Assembly: GCA_002338255.1 (NCBI GenBank)
Contig: DDHX01000062.1
Span: 29,722 to 35,598 of the forward strand
DNA length: 5,877 nt
Direction of reading: 5' to 3'
From: Ruminococcaceae bacterium UBA1865
Lineage (GTDB): Bacteria; Bacillota; Clostridia; Oscillospirales; Acutalibacteraceae
A model generated the notes under the pieces. The model searched no databases. It was not told the origin of the DNA and worked only from the letters and a program-made list of their open reading frames with translations. Shown piece after piece: positions 1 to 5,714 of the stretch. The position numbers were made by a program, and so were the translations under genes. Position 1 is the first letter of the stretch, and each line of letters opens with the position of its first letter.

Positions 1-423
1 GCCGCCGACAGAAGAATCAATCTGTGCCAGAAGGGAGGTCGGTATTTGAATAAAGGAAATTCCGCGCAGGTAGGTCGCCGCCGCAAAGCCAGCCATGTCA
101 CCGGTCACGCCGCCGCCCAGCGCCACAATGAAATCAGTGCGCGTCAGGCCGTTTTCAGCAAGTGCGGCGTACATTTTTTCGATGCTTGAAAACCGTTTGC
201 TTTCCTCGCCCGCAGGGAAAACGAATGGGAAGGCGGGGAAACCCGCTTGGTAAAGCGAAGCCGATACGCGCTCAGTGTAAATGGGAGCCACATTGGTGTC
301 GCTGATGATGAAAGCCTTGCTCCCCGACTTGAAAAATCCGGCTGCGCGTGTACCGATTTGGTCAATGCACCCGCGTTCAATGATAATTTGATAGCTTTTA
401 GAAGTGTTCACAGTCAGTTCCAT
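1..423 (-). CDS. aroB: 3-dehydroquinate synthase, N-terminal part (runs off left edge)
   Basis: Second step of the shikimate pathway: NAD-dependent conversion of DAHP to 3-dehydroquinate in the cytoplasm. The 141 codons present are about 40% of the usual length of roughly 350 residues; the 3' end lies outside the window and the frame is open to base 1. Seen directly: PAGEESK at residues 70-76, the family signature GGGVTGDMAGF at 103-113 (NAD-binding region), and IPTSLLAQIDSSVGG at 127-141, all strongly conserved in AroB. The ATG at 423-421 overlaps the tyrA stop by one base (TAATG), so translation is probably coupled to tyrA. A modest GAAAGG sequence lies about 13 bases upstream. It is the third gene of the aroF-tyrA-aroB unit. 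The family is secure; only completeness is unknown. Confidence 0.96.
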   Translation of the reverse strand, partial: MELTVNTSKSYQIIIERGCIDQIGTRAAGFFKSGSKAFIISDTNVAPIYTERVSASLYQAGFPAFPFVFPAGEESKRFSSIEKMYAALAENGLTRTDFIVALGGGVTGDMAGFAAATYLRGISFIQIPTSLLAQIDSSVGG

Positions 424-1259
424 TATTCACCAAGCCTTTCTTTCACCTGTCTGCCTTTGCGCAGAAGTGCGCGCAGTGTTTCGCCGTCGCCCTGTGCCAC
501 AGCGTCCTTGATATCTGTAATATTTGCAATAAGTGTATTCAATTCTTCCACCAAAGCGTCCTGATTGTCGATAAACAGCTCGCTCCAAAGCTGCTCGTTA
601 ATATTGGCCACACGCGAAACATCGCGGTAGCTGCCCGCCGAAAAGCCGTTATGCTCGGGGCAGCGCGGACTCATCACATAGGCACAGGCAAGCACATGGG
701 GCAGCTGACTGGTAAACGCAATCATCTGGTCGTGGTGCTCGGGGGTAGTTGTTACCGTACCGCCAAAGCCAAGCGCGGCCGCAACCGCTTTTAAAAGGTC
801 AATCGCCGACTGCGGTGCGCCGCAGGGGACAATAATGTAGCTTGCGCCCGCGAACAGATCCGCGTCGCTTGCCGCAAATCCGCTTTTTTCCCTGCCTGCC
901 ATCGGGTGGCCTCCCACAAAGGTCAAACCGTGTTCCTTTGCCATTTGCGGCAGGTGTGTGCAGATTTCGGATTTAATTCCGCAAGCATCGGTCACAACGC
1001 AGTTTGGCCCAATCAGGTCGAGATTTGCCGCGATAAAGTCAATGTCCGCCTGAGGATAAAGGCAAAGGTAAAGCAGGTCGGCGGTGCGGATATCCTCGTC
1101 ATTTCCGATTTTGTCAATCGCTCCGCAGCTGAGCGCAGCTTTCAGCACTTCGGGATTGCTGTCGATTCCCGCAATAGAACAGTCGGTGTATTTGCGAAAG
1201 GCCTTTGACAGCGAACCTCCAATCAGTCCAAGGCCGACAATTACTATTTTTTGATTCAA
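423..1259 (-). CDS. tyrA: Prephenate dehydrogenase
   Basis: Oxidative decarboxylation of prephenate to 4-hydroxyphenylpyruvate, the tyrosine branch. From the TTG at 1259 the protein has 278 residues. Seen: Rossmann motif GLGLIGGS at 9-16; Asp33 at the end of the second strand (GIDSNP), which in this family suggests NAD rather than NADP; DACGIKSEI at 91-99; GGHPMAGREKSGF at 116-128; and HHDQMIAFTSQLPHVLA at 175-191, containing the conserved QLPH. There is no C-terminal ACT domain and no chorismate mutase domain, so it is the short monofunctional form. Start choice: TTG 1259 sits one residue before the first beta strand and follows a GGGGG ribosome-site-like run 9 bases upstream. In-frame ATG 1322 and TTG 1328 would add 21 or 23 residues but lack any ribosome site. 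The stop overlaps the aroB start. Confidence 0.93.
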   Translation of the reverse strand: MNQKIVIVGLGLIGGSLSKAFRKYTDCSIAGIDSNPEVLKAALSCGAIDKIGNDEDIRTADLLYLCLYPQADIDFIAANLDLIGPNCVVTDACGIKSEICTHLPQMAKEHGLTFVGGHPMAGREKSGFAASDADLFAGASYIIVPCGAPQSAIDLLKAVAAALGFGGTVTTTPEHHDQMIAFTSQLPHVLACAYVMSPRCPEHNGFSAGSYRDVSRVANINEQLWSELFIDNQDALVEELNTLIANITDIKDAVAQGDGETLRALLRKGRQVKERLGE

Positions 1260-1326
1260 GAAAAAATACCCCCAATCCGTTTTATCCGGGTGTGCGCTCC
1301 GTAAAAGCAAAATTCCCCGCATGAAC

Positions 1327-1371
1327 AAATTTGCAATATAAAAAATAAATTATGCATATTATAGCAAATTT
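1327..1371 (-). repeat. Inverted repeat around the tyrA -10 box
   Basis: AAATTTGC at 1327-1334 and GCAAATTT at 1364-1371 form a perfect 8-base inverted repeat. It extends by ATA/TAT after one T-T mismatch, with an AT-rich middle that contains the TATAAT box. It could be an operator or an RNA hairpin. No clear terminator U-run follows, so I do not call it a terminator. Confidence 0.45.
1358..1366 (-). promoter_or_regulatory. Possible internal tyrA promoter (extended -10)
   Basis: The minus strand reads TGCTATAAT here: a perfect TATAAT preceded by TG one base away, the extended -10 form that can work without a good -35. At 17 bases spacing the -35 position is poor (TGGATT). It lies just after the aroF stop and about 100 bases before the preferred tyrA start, so it could give tyrA-aroB some expression independent of the aroF leader. 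The region is AT-rich, so a chance match is possible. Confidence 0.5.
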
Positions 1372-1378
1372 TAGCAAA

Positions 1379-2404
1379 CTAATCCATTTTGCGTCCAAAT
1401 GCTTTTGCCGCGACCTGAATGTGCGCGGCGACCTTGTCAAACTGGTCGGGAGTAAGTGACTGCGCGCCGTCGGAAAGGGCTTTCGCGGGGTTGTTGTGAA
1501 CCTCGATAATCAGCCCGTCCGCTCCGGCGGCAACCGCAGCCAATGCCAGCGGTTCCACCAGCCAGGCAATGCCGCTGGCGTGGCTCGGGTCGACCAAAAC
1601 CGGAAGATGCGACAGCTTTTTCAGAATCGGAATAGCGGAGATATCAAGCGTGTTGCGGGTGTAGGTTTCATAGGTGCGGATTCCGCGTTCGCACAGGATA
1701 ACCTGATTGTTGCCGCCTGCCATGATATACTCGGCGCTCATCAAAAGCTCCTCAATGGTACTCGACAGGCCGCGTTTCAGCAGAATGGGTTTGCGAATTT
1801 TGCCGAGTTCCTTCAGAAGTTCAAAATTCTGCATATTCCTTGCACCGACCTGAATGATATCCACGTCGTCATTGAGGAATAATTCGATGTGCCTTACGCT
1901 CATGATTTCCGTGACAATCGGCAGGCCGGTTTTCTTTTTGGCTGCATTTAAAAGATCAAGCCCCTCCGCCTTTAGACCCTGAAAAGCATAAGGAGAGGTT
2001 CTTGGCTTAAACGCGCCGCCGCGCAGAAATTGTGCACCGGCCGCTTTCACCCGCTCAGCCACGCCGCAAATCTGCTCTTCGCTTTCCACAGAACACGGCC
2101 CGGCAACCAGCGCCAGACCGCCGTCGCCGATTTTCTGGCCGGTCGGCAGGGTGATGACGGTGTTGTCCGGATGAAACTTGCGGTTGGATTTTTTGTAAGG
2201 CTCCTGTACACGCTTGACACTTTCAACAAAATCCTGCGCGCCGATAGAGTCAATATCAATGGAAGAAGTGTCGCCAATCAGGCCGAGCACGGTACTTTGC
2301 GTGCCCACCCAGGTATTGACTTTAATGTTGTACTCGCTTGTAAGCGAATTTGTGAACTCCGTGACCTGCTGGGGGGTACATTCCGGTTTTAATACGATAA
2401 TCAT
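1379..2404 (-). CDS. aroF: 3-deoxy-7-phosphoheptulonate (DAHP) synthase, type I-beta with N-terminal regulatory domain
   Basis: First committed step of aromatic synthesis: phosphoenolpyruvate plus erythrose 4-phosphate to DAHP, cytoplasmic and metal-dependent. The 341 residues divide into an N-terminal ferredoxin-like domain (about 1-75), which in the Thermotoga-type enzymes mediates Tyr/Phe feedback, and a TIM-barrel catalytic domain. Seen: AGPCSVES at 101-108, RGGAFKPRTSPYAFQG at 128-143, GARNMQNF at 187-194, KRG at 210-212, CERG at 238-241 and DPSHASG at 272-278. Cys104, His275, Glu301 and Asp312 match the metal-ligand spacing known for this family. The ATG at 2404 has a strong GGAGG (2411-2415) six bases upstream. 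First structural gene after the attenuator; tyrA follows after about 119 bases. The symbol varies between genomes (aroF, aroA, aroG); the enzyme call is secure. Confidence 0.97.
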   Translation of the reverse strand: MIIVLKPECTPQQVTEFTNSLTSEYNIKVNTWVGTQSTVLGLIGDTSSIDIDSIGAQDFVESVKRVQEPYKKSNRKFHPDNTVITLPTGQKIGDGGLALVAGPCSVESEEQICGVAERVKAAGAQFLRGGAFKPRTSPYAFQGLKAEGLDLLNAAKKKTGLPIVTEIMSVRHIELFLNDDVDIIQVGARNMQNFELLKELGKIRKPILLKRGLSSTIEELLMSAEYIMAGGNNQVILCERGIRTYETYTRNTLDISAIPILKKLSHLPVLVDPSHASGIAWLVEPLALAAVAAGADGLIIEVHNNPAKALSDGAQSLTPDQFDKVAAHIQVAAKAFGRKMD

Positions 2405-2410
2405 GTCTTT

Positions 2411-2415
2411 CCTCC
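2411..2415 (-). promoter_or_regulatory. Ribosome binding site of aroF
   Basis: GGAGG on the minus strand, six bases before the aroF ATG. It lies downstream of the attenuator U-run, so it is present only in read-through transcripts. Confidence 0.9.
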
Positions 2416-2447
2416 AAAATGAATTTTAGCTTCGTTTAAAAATGAGT

Positions 2448-2495
2448 AAAAAAATAACGGGGCTGCTGCCAGCTCCGCTAAAATAGTAGCCCGTT
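2448..2495 (-). terminator. Attenuator terminator (3:4) in the aroF leader
   Basis: On the minus strand AACGGGCU (2495-2488) pairs with AGCCCCGUU (2464-2456), giving 8 base pairs with one bulged C, followed one base later by seven U (2454-2448). A nested alternative, GGAGCUG (2476-2470) with CAGCCCC (2465-2459), forms a compact hairpin with a GCAG loop, one A-C mismatch and the same U-run. Either would act as an intrinsic terminator before aroF. It lies between the aroF promoter and the aroF start, so it is conditional rather than an end-of-gene terminator. Stabilities were not computed. Confidence 0.82.
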
Positions 2496-2518
2496 TTCAG
2501 TTACAATACGGCTATATT
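2482..2518 (-). promoter_or_regulatory. Antiterminator pairing (2:3) in the aroF leader
   Basis: AAUAUAGCCGU (2518-2508) can pair with ACGGGCUACUAUU (2494-2482): 11 base pairs with two single-base bulges (G2490 and C2486). The second strand contains most of the 5' arm of the terminator, so this pairing and the terminator exclude each other. The first strand lies in the last codons of the leader ORF, where a ribosome at the stop codon would cover it. Confidence 0.72.
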
Positions 2519-2632
2519 ACGGCACAAAAGCTCACAGTTTGTTTGATTGCACGCACAAAAATCCCACGCCATAAAATAGCGGGAATAACTAAATTCTGTA
2601 AATCGTGCTGTGTACATATTCAAACTCATCAT
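2501..2632 (-). CDS. Aromatic-rich leader peptide of the aroF unit (43 residues)
   Basis: A short ORF between the aroF promoter and the attenuator. It starts ATG ATG at 2632 and 2629, preceded by AAGGAAG at 2643-2637, a good ribosome site for either Met, and ends at TAA 2503-2501. Aromatic residues are Y7, F11, F14, Y16, Y19, F20, W23 and F25: eight within 19 residues, including YTARFTEFSYSRYFMAW at 7-23. The tail holds Cys26, 28, 33 and 37. There is no signal peptide and no family that I recognise. Its position, codon content and overlap with the pairing regions indicate a sensor of charged tRNA for Tyr, Phe and Trp, read by translation and not needed as a protein. Its stop codon lies 6 bases before region 3. 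The function is inference by analogy with trp, phe and his leaders. Confidence 0.82.
   Translation of the reverse strand: MMSLNMYTARFTEFSYSRYFMAWDFCACNQTNCELLCRNIAVL
2513..2578 (-). promoter_or_regulatory. Pairing 1:2 in the aroF leader (leader codons with region 2)
   Basis: UAUUUUAUGGC (2578-2568), which encodes Tyr19, Phe20, Met21 and the start of Ala22, can pair with GCCGUAAUAUA (2523-2513): 11 positions with one U-U mismatch and one G-U wobble. The second strand overlaps region 2 of the antiterminator. A ribosome stalled on these codons or on Trp23 would block this pairing and free region 2. With no translation the pairing would form and favour termination. Confidence 0.68.
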
Positions 2633-2661
2633 GATACTTCCTTGCGTTAATCTTATACTGT

Positions 2662-2690
2662 ATCATAGTACAGATTGGATTAGGTGTCAA
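2662..2690 (-). promoter_or_regulatory. Sigma-A promoter of the aroF leader and operon
   Basis: Minus strand: TTGACA (2690-2685), 17-base spacer, TATGAT (2667-2662). The -35 is perfect and the -10 has one mismatch. The predicted start is near 2655, leaving about 22 bases before the leader-peptide ATG and about 250 bases before aroF. A partial dyad, CTGTA-N6-TACAG (2658-2673), is centred on the -10 and might be an operator. Confidence 0.88.
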
Positions 2691-2749
2691 GGCTTTTTTG
2701 CCGCAGATTACCCCAATGCAGGAAGATGGAACAAGGACTGCAAAAATCC

Positions 2750-2778
2750 TTGATTGTTCGCCGTATATTTGGTATAAT
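2750..2778 (+). promoter_or_regulatory. Sigma-A promoter of the GGDEF gene
   Basis: TTGATT (2750-2755), 17-base spacer, TATAAT (2773-2778), with TG one base before the -10 (extended -10). The predicted start is near 2785, about 50 bases before the chosen ATG. It stands back to back with the aroF promoter, with about 60 bases between the two -35 boxes. Confidence 0.82.
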
Positions 2779-2834
2779 ACAAAGGCATATAGAAATGAAC
2801 GTATTAAGCGTTTTTACAGAAAGAAGTGGCTCCG

Positions 2835-4205
2835 ATGTATAAAATGGCAGTGGACAAGCTTAACTTGGAAAGTATTGTAAATTACCTTGGCGGAGGTATT
2901 CTGTGCTGTAAAAATAATTCTGTTCTGACGATTGTATACGCGAGCAGCTCTTTTTATAAAATGATTGGGTACGAGGACGGTGAAATCACCGCCTTATTTG
3001 ACTATGATCAAAATCTTGTTTTGGGCAACAGCCCGCCAATAGACTGGCGCAGACTTGCCGTCAGCTTAAAGAAAAGCAATTTTATCGAGCTTGAACTGAA
3101 GCTGATTAAAAAGGACGGTCACCATATTTGGACGAACTGCCATATGCGGCTAATGACTGAGGAAGACGGTACCGAATATTTTTGCGGGATCATGTCAGAC
3201 ATTACCCTGAAAAGACGCTTGCGTAAAGAGCAGCGCGAACAGCTTAAGGCGATTAAACGGACGGAAAGGGAACTTGCTGCCAGCGAGGAACGCTACCGCA
3301 TCATCATGGAGCAGGCGGCCGACCCAATCTGTGACTATAATTTTAAAACGCAGGAGCTGTACTGCTCGCCGCCATTCAAGGAGAAATTCGGGATAGATGT
3401 TGGTGTGGACGGCCTGCTGGAGCAATTGTACCATTCCGACCTTGTGTATAATGATGATAAATCTCACTTCATGAGTGATCTCTATGGAATTATTGATGGA
3501 ACGAGTGCGAAAAATCCGGAATATCGCTTTAAAAATACGGACGGTAACTATCGTTGGTACAGGGTGCGCTGTACAGTAATCCGCGACAAGAAAGGTGAAC
3601 CGCTGAGGATGATTGCCTTTATTACGGATATTGACAAGCAGAAGAAGGAAAACATGTGCTTAAAGGAAAAGGCGGAGCATGACCTTTTGACCGGCCTGTA
3701 CAACCGGATGACCACAATCGCACTGATCGATGAAGCCATCATCCAAAACAATAACAGCAACCATGCGCTGCTTGTCATTGATATAGATAATTTTAAAAAT
3801 GTAAATGACAGCCACGGCCACCTGGCAGGAGATGAAGTGATTATTGATATTTCCTCCAAAATCAAAAATCAATTTCGTGAGGGCGATATTATCGGCAGAA
3901 TCGGCGGCGATGAATTCGTCGTGTTTTTAAAGGATATTCCTCTTTTGGGGGTAAAGAAAAAATGTGAGATTCTGCAAGGCGTTTTTCACAGCGCACATCC
4001 AAAGGACGATCAATATTACAAGGTTTCGGGCAGCATCGGCGTTGCGGTTTATCCGCGGGACGGCAAGAGCTACCGCGAACTGTTTTTAAAAGCGGATACT
4101 GCTATGTATGCTGCCAAAGGCGAAGGCAAGGACGCTTACTGTATTTACTCTGAGGAACTCAGAAACGTGGGGCACGATATAGAAAAATACGATCACCGCA
4201 TTTAA
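2835..4205 (+). CDS. PAS-PAS-GGDEF diguanylate cyclase
   Basis: Predicted to make cyclic di-GMP from two GTP under control of N-terminal sensor domains. It has 456 residues from ATG 2835. Domains: PAS-like about 10-125, ending in the PAC-type segment KKDGHHIWTNC then GIMSDIT; a charged, probably coiled linker about 125-150; a second PAS about 150-270, starting SEERYRIIMEQAADPI and ending FITDIDKQK; and a GGDEF domain about 280-440. Seen: DLLTGLYNR, DIDNFKNVNDSHGH (metal/GTP region), an intact GGDEF at 357-361, and RxxD (Arg348, Asp351) five residues before it, the product-inhibition I-site. AMYAAKGEGKDAY closes the domain. There are no membrane segments and no EAL or HD-GYP domain, so it is a cytoplasmic cyclase with unknown ligand. 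The GTG at 2826 is an alternative start; ATG 2835 has AAGAAG eight bases upstream. Its own promoter and terminator separate it from the flanking aro genes. Confidence 0.93.
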   Translation: MYKMAVDKLNLESIVNYLGGGILCCKNNSVLTIVYASSSFYKMIGYEDGEITALFDYDQNLVLGNSPPIDWRRLAVSLKKSNFIELELKLIKKDGHHIWTNCHMRLMTEEDGTEYFCGIMSDITLKRRLRKEQREQLKAIKRTERELAASEERYRIIMEQAADPICDYNFKTQELYCSPPFKEKFGIDVGVDGLLEQLYHSDLVYNDDKSHFMSDLYGIIDGTSAKNPEYRFKNTDGNYRWYRVRCTVIRDKKGEPLRMIAFITDIDKQKKENMCLKEKAEHDLLTGLYNRMTTIALIDEAIIQNNNSNHALLVIDIDNFKNVNDSHGHLAGDEVIIDISSKIKNQFREGDIIGRIGGDEFVVFLKDIPLLGVKKKCEILQGVFHSAHPKDDQYYKVSGSIGVAVYPRDGKSYRELFLKADTAMYAAKGEGKDAYCIYSEELRNVGHDIEKYDHRI

Positions 4206-4223
4206 TTTCATTCTGCATAGTAA

Positions 4224-4256
4224 CCCGCTTATTCATTTTTGAATAAGCGGGATTTT
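4224..4256 (+). terminator. Intrinsic terminator of the GGDEF gene
   Basis: CCCGCTTATTC (4224-4234) and GAATAAGCGGG (4241-4251) form a perfect 11-base-pair stem with a 6-base loop, followed by ATTTTT on the plus strand. It begins 19 bases after the GGDEF stop. There is no U-run on the minus strand, so it should act on plus-strand transcripts only. The right arm and part of the loop overlap the last codons of aroEK on the other strand. Confidence 0.93.
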
Positions 4257-5588
4257 TAATGCTTTCCGCACTTCTTCCGCAACCGAATTGGCAGAACCGC
4301 TTGATGGGATGACAACATCCGCAGCTGCGCGGTAAATGCCGCTGCGCGCGCAGTAAAGCGCTTCCATTACCTCATCACGGTTCGGCTTTGCAAGCAGCGG
4401 GCGCGAATGATCCCACTTTAAACGCTCTTTCAGCACGGAGATTTCCGCATCAAGCAGTACCACAACACCGGTCTCCTTCAGCGTGGCTGTGTTTTCAGGA
4501 TTTACCAGTGCACCGCCGCCTGTCGCAATAATTAAGCCGCTTTTTTGGCTCAGTGCCTTTGCCGCGTCCTGCTCCAGTTGGCGAAAGGCCGCTTCGCCGC
4601 GTGCTGCGAAAATCTGCTGTACGGTCATCCCCTCGTTCTGTTCAATGTAAACATCCATATCCACAAAGGCGCGGCCCGTGTTTTTGGACAGAAGCCTCCC
4701 GACCGTGGTTTTTCCGCTGCCCATACAGCCGCAAAGTACGATGTTGCCGAACGTCTTTTTCATTTCGATCACAGCATCAGTGCACAGTGTGCTGATGTCA
4801 TCTGGATTAAATTGTGCACCGTACCAAATTTCATGCGCGGCCGCCGCCTGCCACACAAGCATGCTCATGCCGCCGACTGCCTTGATACCGCTTTTGCGTG
4901 CCATTTTCAGCAGTGCCGTTTCATTCGGGTTGTAAACCGCGTCAAAAACACATGCGGATTTACACACGACGTCCTGTGAAACAGGGGCGGCGGCGGTGTT
5001 GGGGTACATCCCGACCGGTGTCGCGTTTGCCAGCAAATCGATTTCCCCGTCAATTTCATCGAACCGGCAAAAGTCGGCGCGTGCGTTTTTGACCTTTGAC
5101 CGGATATCCGCACAAAGCTTTTCAGCTGCGGGAATGCCGTGAGGGCGCACAGCCACCGTAACGGAACCACCCGATAAGGCCGCTTCAAACGCCATTACGC
5201 GGCCTGCACCGCCGGCTCCCAAAACGACTGTACGGCCGTTTAAGCCTGCTCCGGCGGCCTTCAGCGCACTGCAAAAGCCCGTGCCGTCGGTTGTGTAACC
5301 AATCAGGCGGCCGTTATCGTTTTTTACGGTGTTGACAGAGCTGAAAAATGCAGCTTTGTCACTGAGTTCATCCAAAAAGGAAATGATTTCCTGCTTGTGC
5401 GGAATGGTTATATTGAATCCGTTAAGCGCCCTCAACTGAAGCATTTGATTTGTCAGTTCGCTCGGGGAAATATCAAAAACCCCATAGTCGGCCGGCCGGC
5501 CGGCTAAAGCGAAAAGCCGAGCGTGAATAAACGGCGACATCGTGTGGGCAATCGGGTGACCGATGACCGCGTAGTGATTTTGGTTCAT
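4233..5588 (-). CDS. aroEK: Shikimate dehydrogenase-shikimate kinase fusion
   Basis: Two consecutive shikimate-pathway steps on one 451-residue polypeptide: NADPH-dependent reduction of 3-dehydroshikimate, then ATP-dependent phosphorylation of shikimate. AroE part, about 1-275: NITIPHK at 59-65 (catalytic Lys65), Asn85, TDGTGF at 100-105 (Asp101), cofactor loop GAGGAGR at 124-130, NATPVGM at 188-194 and GGMSMLVWQAAAAHEIW at 239-255. AroK part, about 280-451: Walker A GCMGSGKTTVG at 287-297, DMD at 310-312, RGEAAFRQLE at 330-339, TGGG at 356-359, RPLL lid at 396-399 and a later Arg415/Tyr419. Both active sites look complete. There is no stop, frameshift or ribosome site at the junction, including before internal Met276, so it reads as a true fusion. 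The ATG has GAGGG seven bases upstream. The symbol is a composite label. Confidence 0.95.
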   Translation of the reverse strand: MNQNHYAVIGHPIAHTMSPFIHARLFALAGRPADYGVFDISPSELTNQMLQLRALNGFNITIPHKQEIISFLDELSDKAAFFSSVNTVKNDNGRLIGYTTDGTGFCSALKAAGAGLNGRTVVLGAGGAGRVMAFEAALSGGSVTVAVRPHGIPAAEKLCADIRSKVKNARADFCRFDEIDGEIDLLANATPVGMYPNTAAAPVSQDVVCKSACVFDAVYNPNETALLKMARKSGIKAVGGMSMLVWQAAAAHEIWYGAQFNPDDISTLCTDAVIEMKKTFGNIVLCGCMGSGKTTVGRLLSKNTGRAFVDMDVYIEQNEGMTVQQIFAARGEAAFRQLEQDAAKALSQKSGLIIATGGGALVNPENTATLKETGVVVLLDAEISVLKERLKWDHSRPLLAKPNRDEVMEALYCARSGIYRAAADVVIPSSGSANSVAEEVRKALKIPLIQK

Positions 5589-5634
5589 TTTACATCCCTC
5601 GTACTCATGAAAATAAAAAAAGGTTTAAAATATA

Positions 5635-5663
5635 TTGACAAAGTGAAAGTTTGCTAATAATAT
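5635..5663 (+). promoter_or_regulatory. Probable acpP promoter
   Basis: TTGACA (5635-5640), 17-base spacer, TAATAT (5658-5663): perfect -35, 4 of 6 at the -10. The predicted start is near 5670, giving a leader of about 140 bases before acpP. I see no recognisable FapR-type or other fatty-acid operator in the leader. Confidence 0.65.
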
Positions 5664-5714
5664 GTGGTTAGGCAATAAGTGCCCGGAGCGATTTATGTAG
5701 TTTTTTCTGTGGCA

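Noticed and set aside
2421..2655. T-box riboswitch in the aroF leader
   Set aside because: No T-box consensus near AGGGUGGNACCGCG, and no long stem I-like structure. The leader is only about 250 bases and is better explained by the leader peptide attenuator.
2698..2880. Plus-strand ORF of 60 codons overlapping the start of the GGDEF gene
   Set aside because: It starts upstream of the predicted GGDEF transcription start, has no ribosome site, and crosses promoter DNA; it looks like a chance frame.
4545..4979. Plus-strand ORFs opposite aroEK
   Set aside because: Low-complexity shadows of the real minus-strand gene, without ribosome sites or recognisable domains.
5586..5609. Seven-codon ORF (MSTRDVK) ending in an ATGA overlap with the aroEK start
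   Set aside because: Its ATG follows an AT-rich stretch with no ribosome site, and it contains no aromatic codons; likely chance.
5648..5657. Ten-base sequence AGTTTGCTAA shared by the acpP promoter spacer and the tyrA promoter region (1371-1380, minus)
   Set aside because: Shared 10-mers are expected by chance in a window this long, more so in AT-rich DNA, and the two sit differently relative to their -10 boxes.
5671..5684. Small hairpin GGCA-ATAAG-TGCC in the acpP/aroEK leader region
   Set aside because: Only four base pairs and no adjoining U-run on either strand; not enough to call a terminator or riboswitch.
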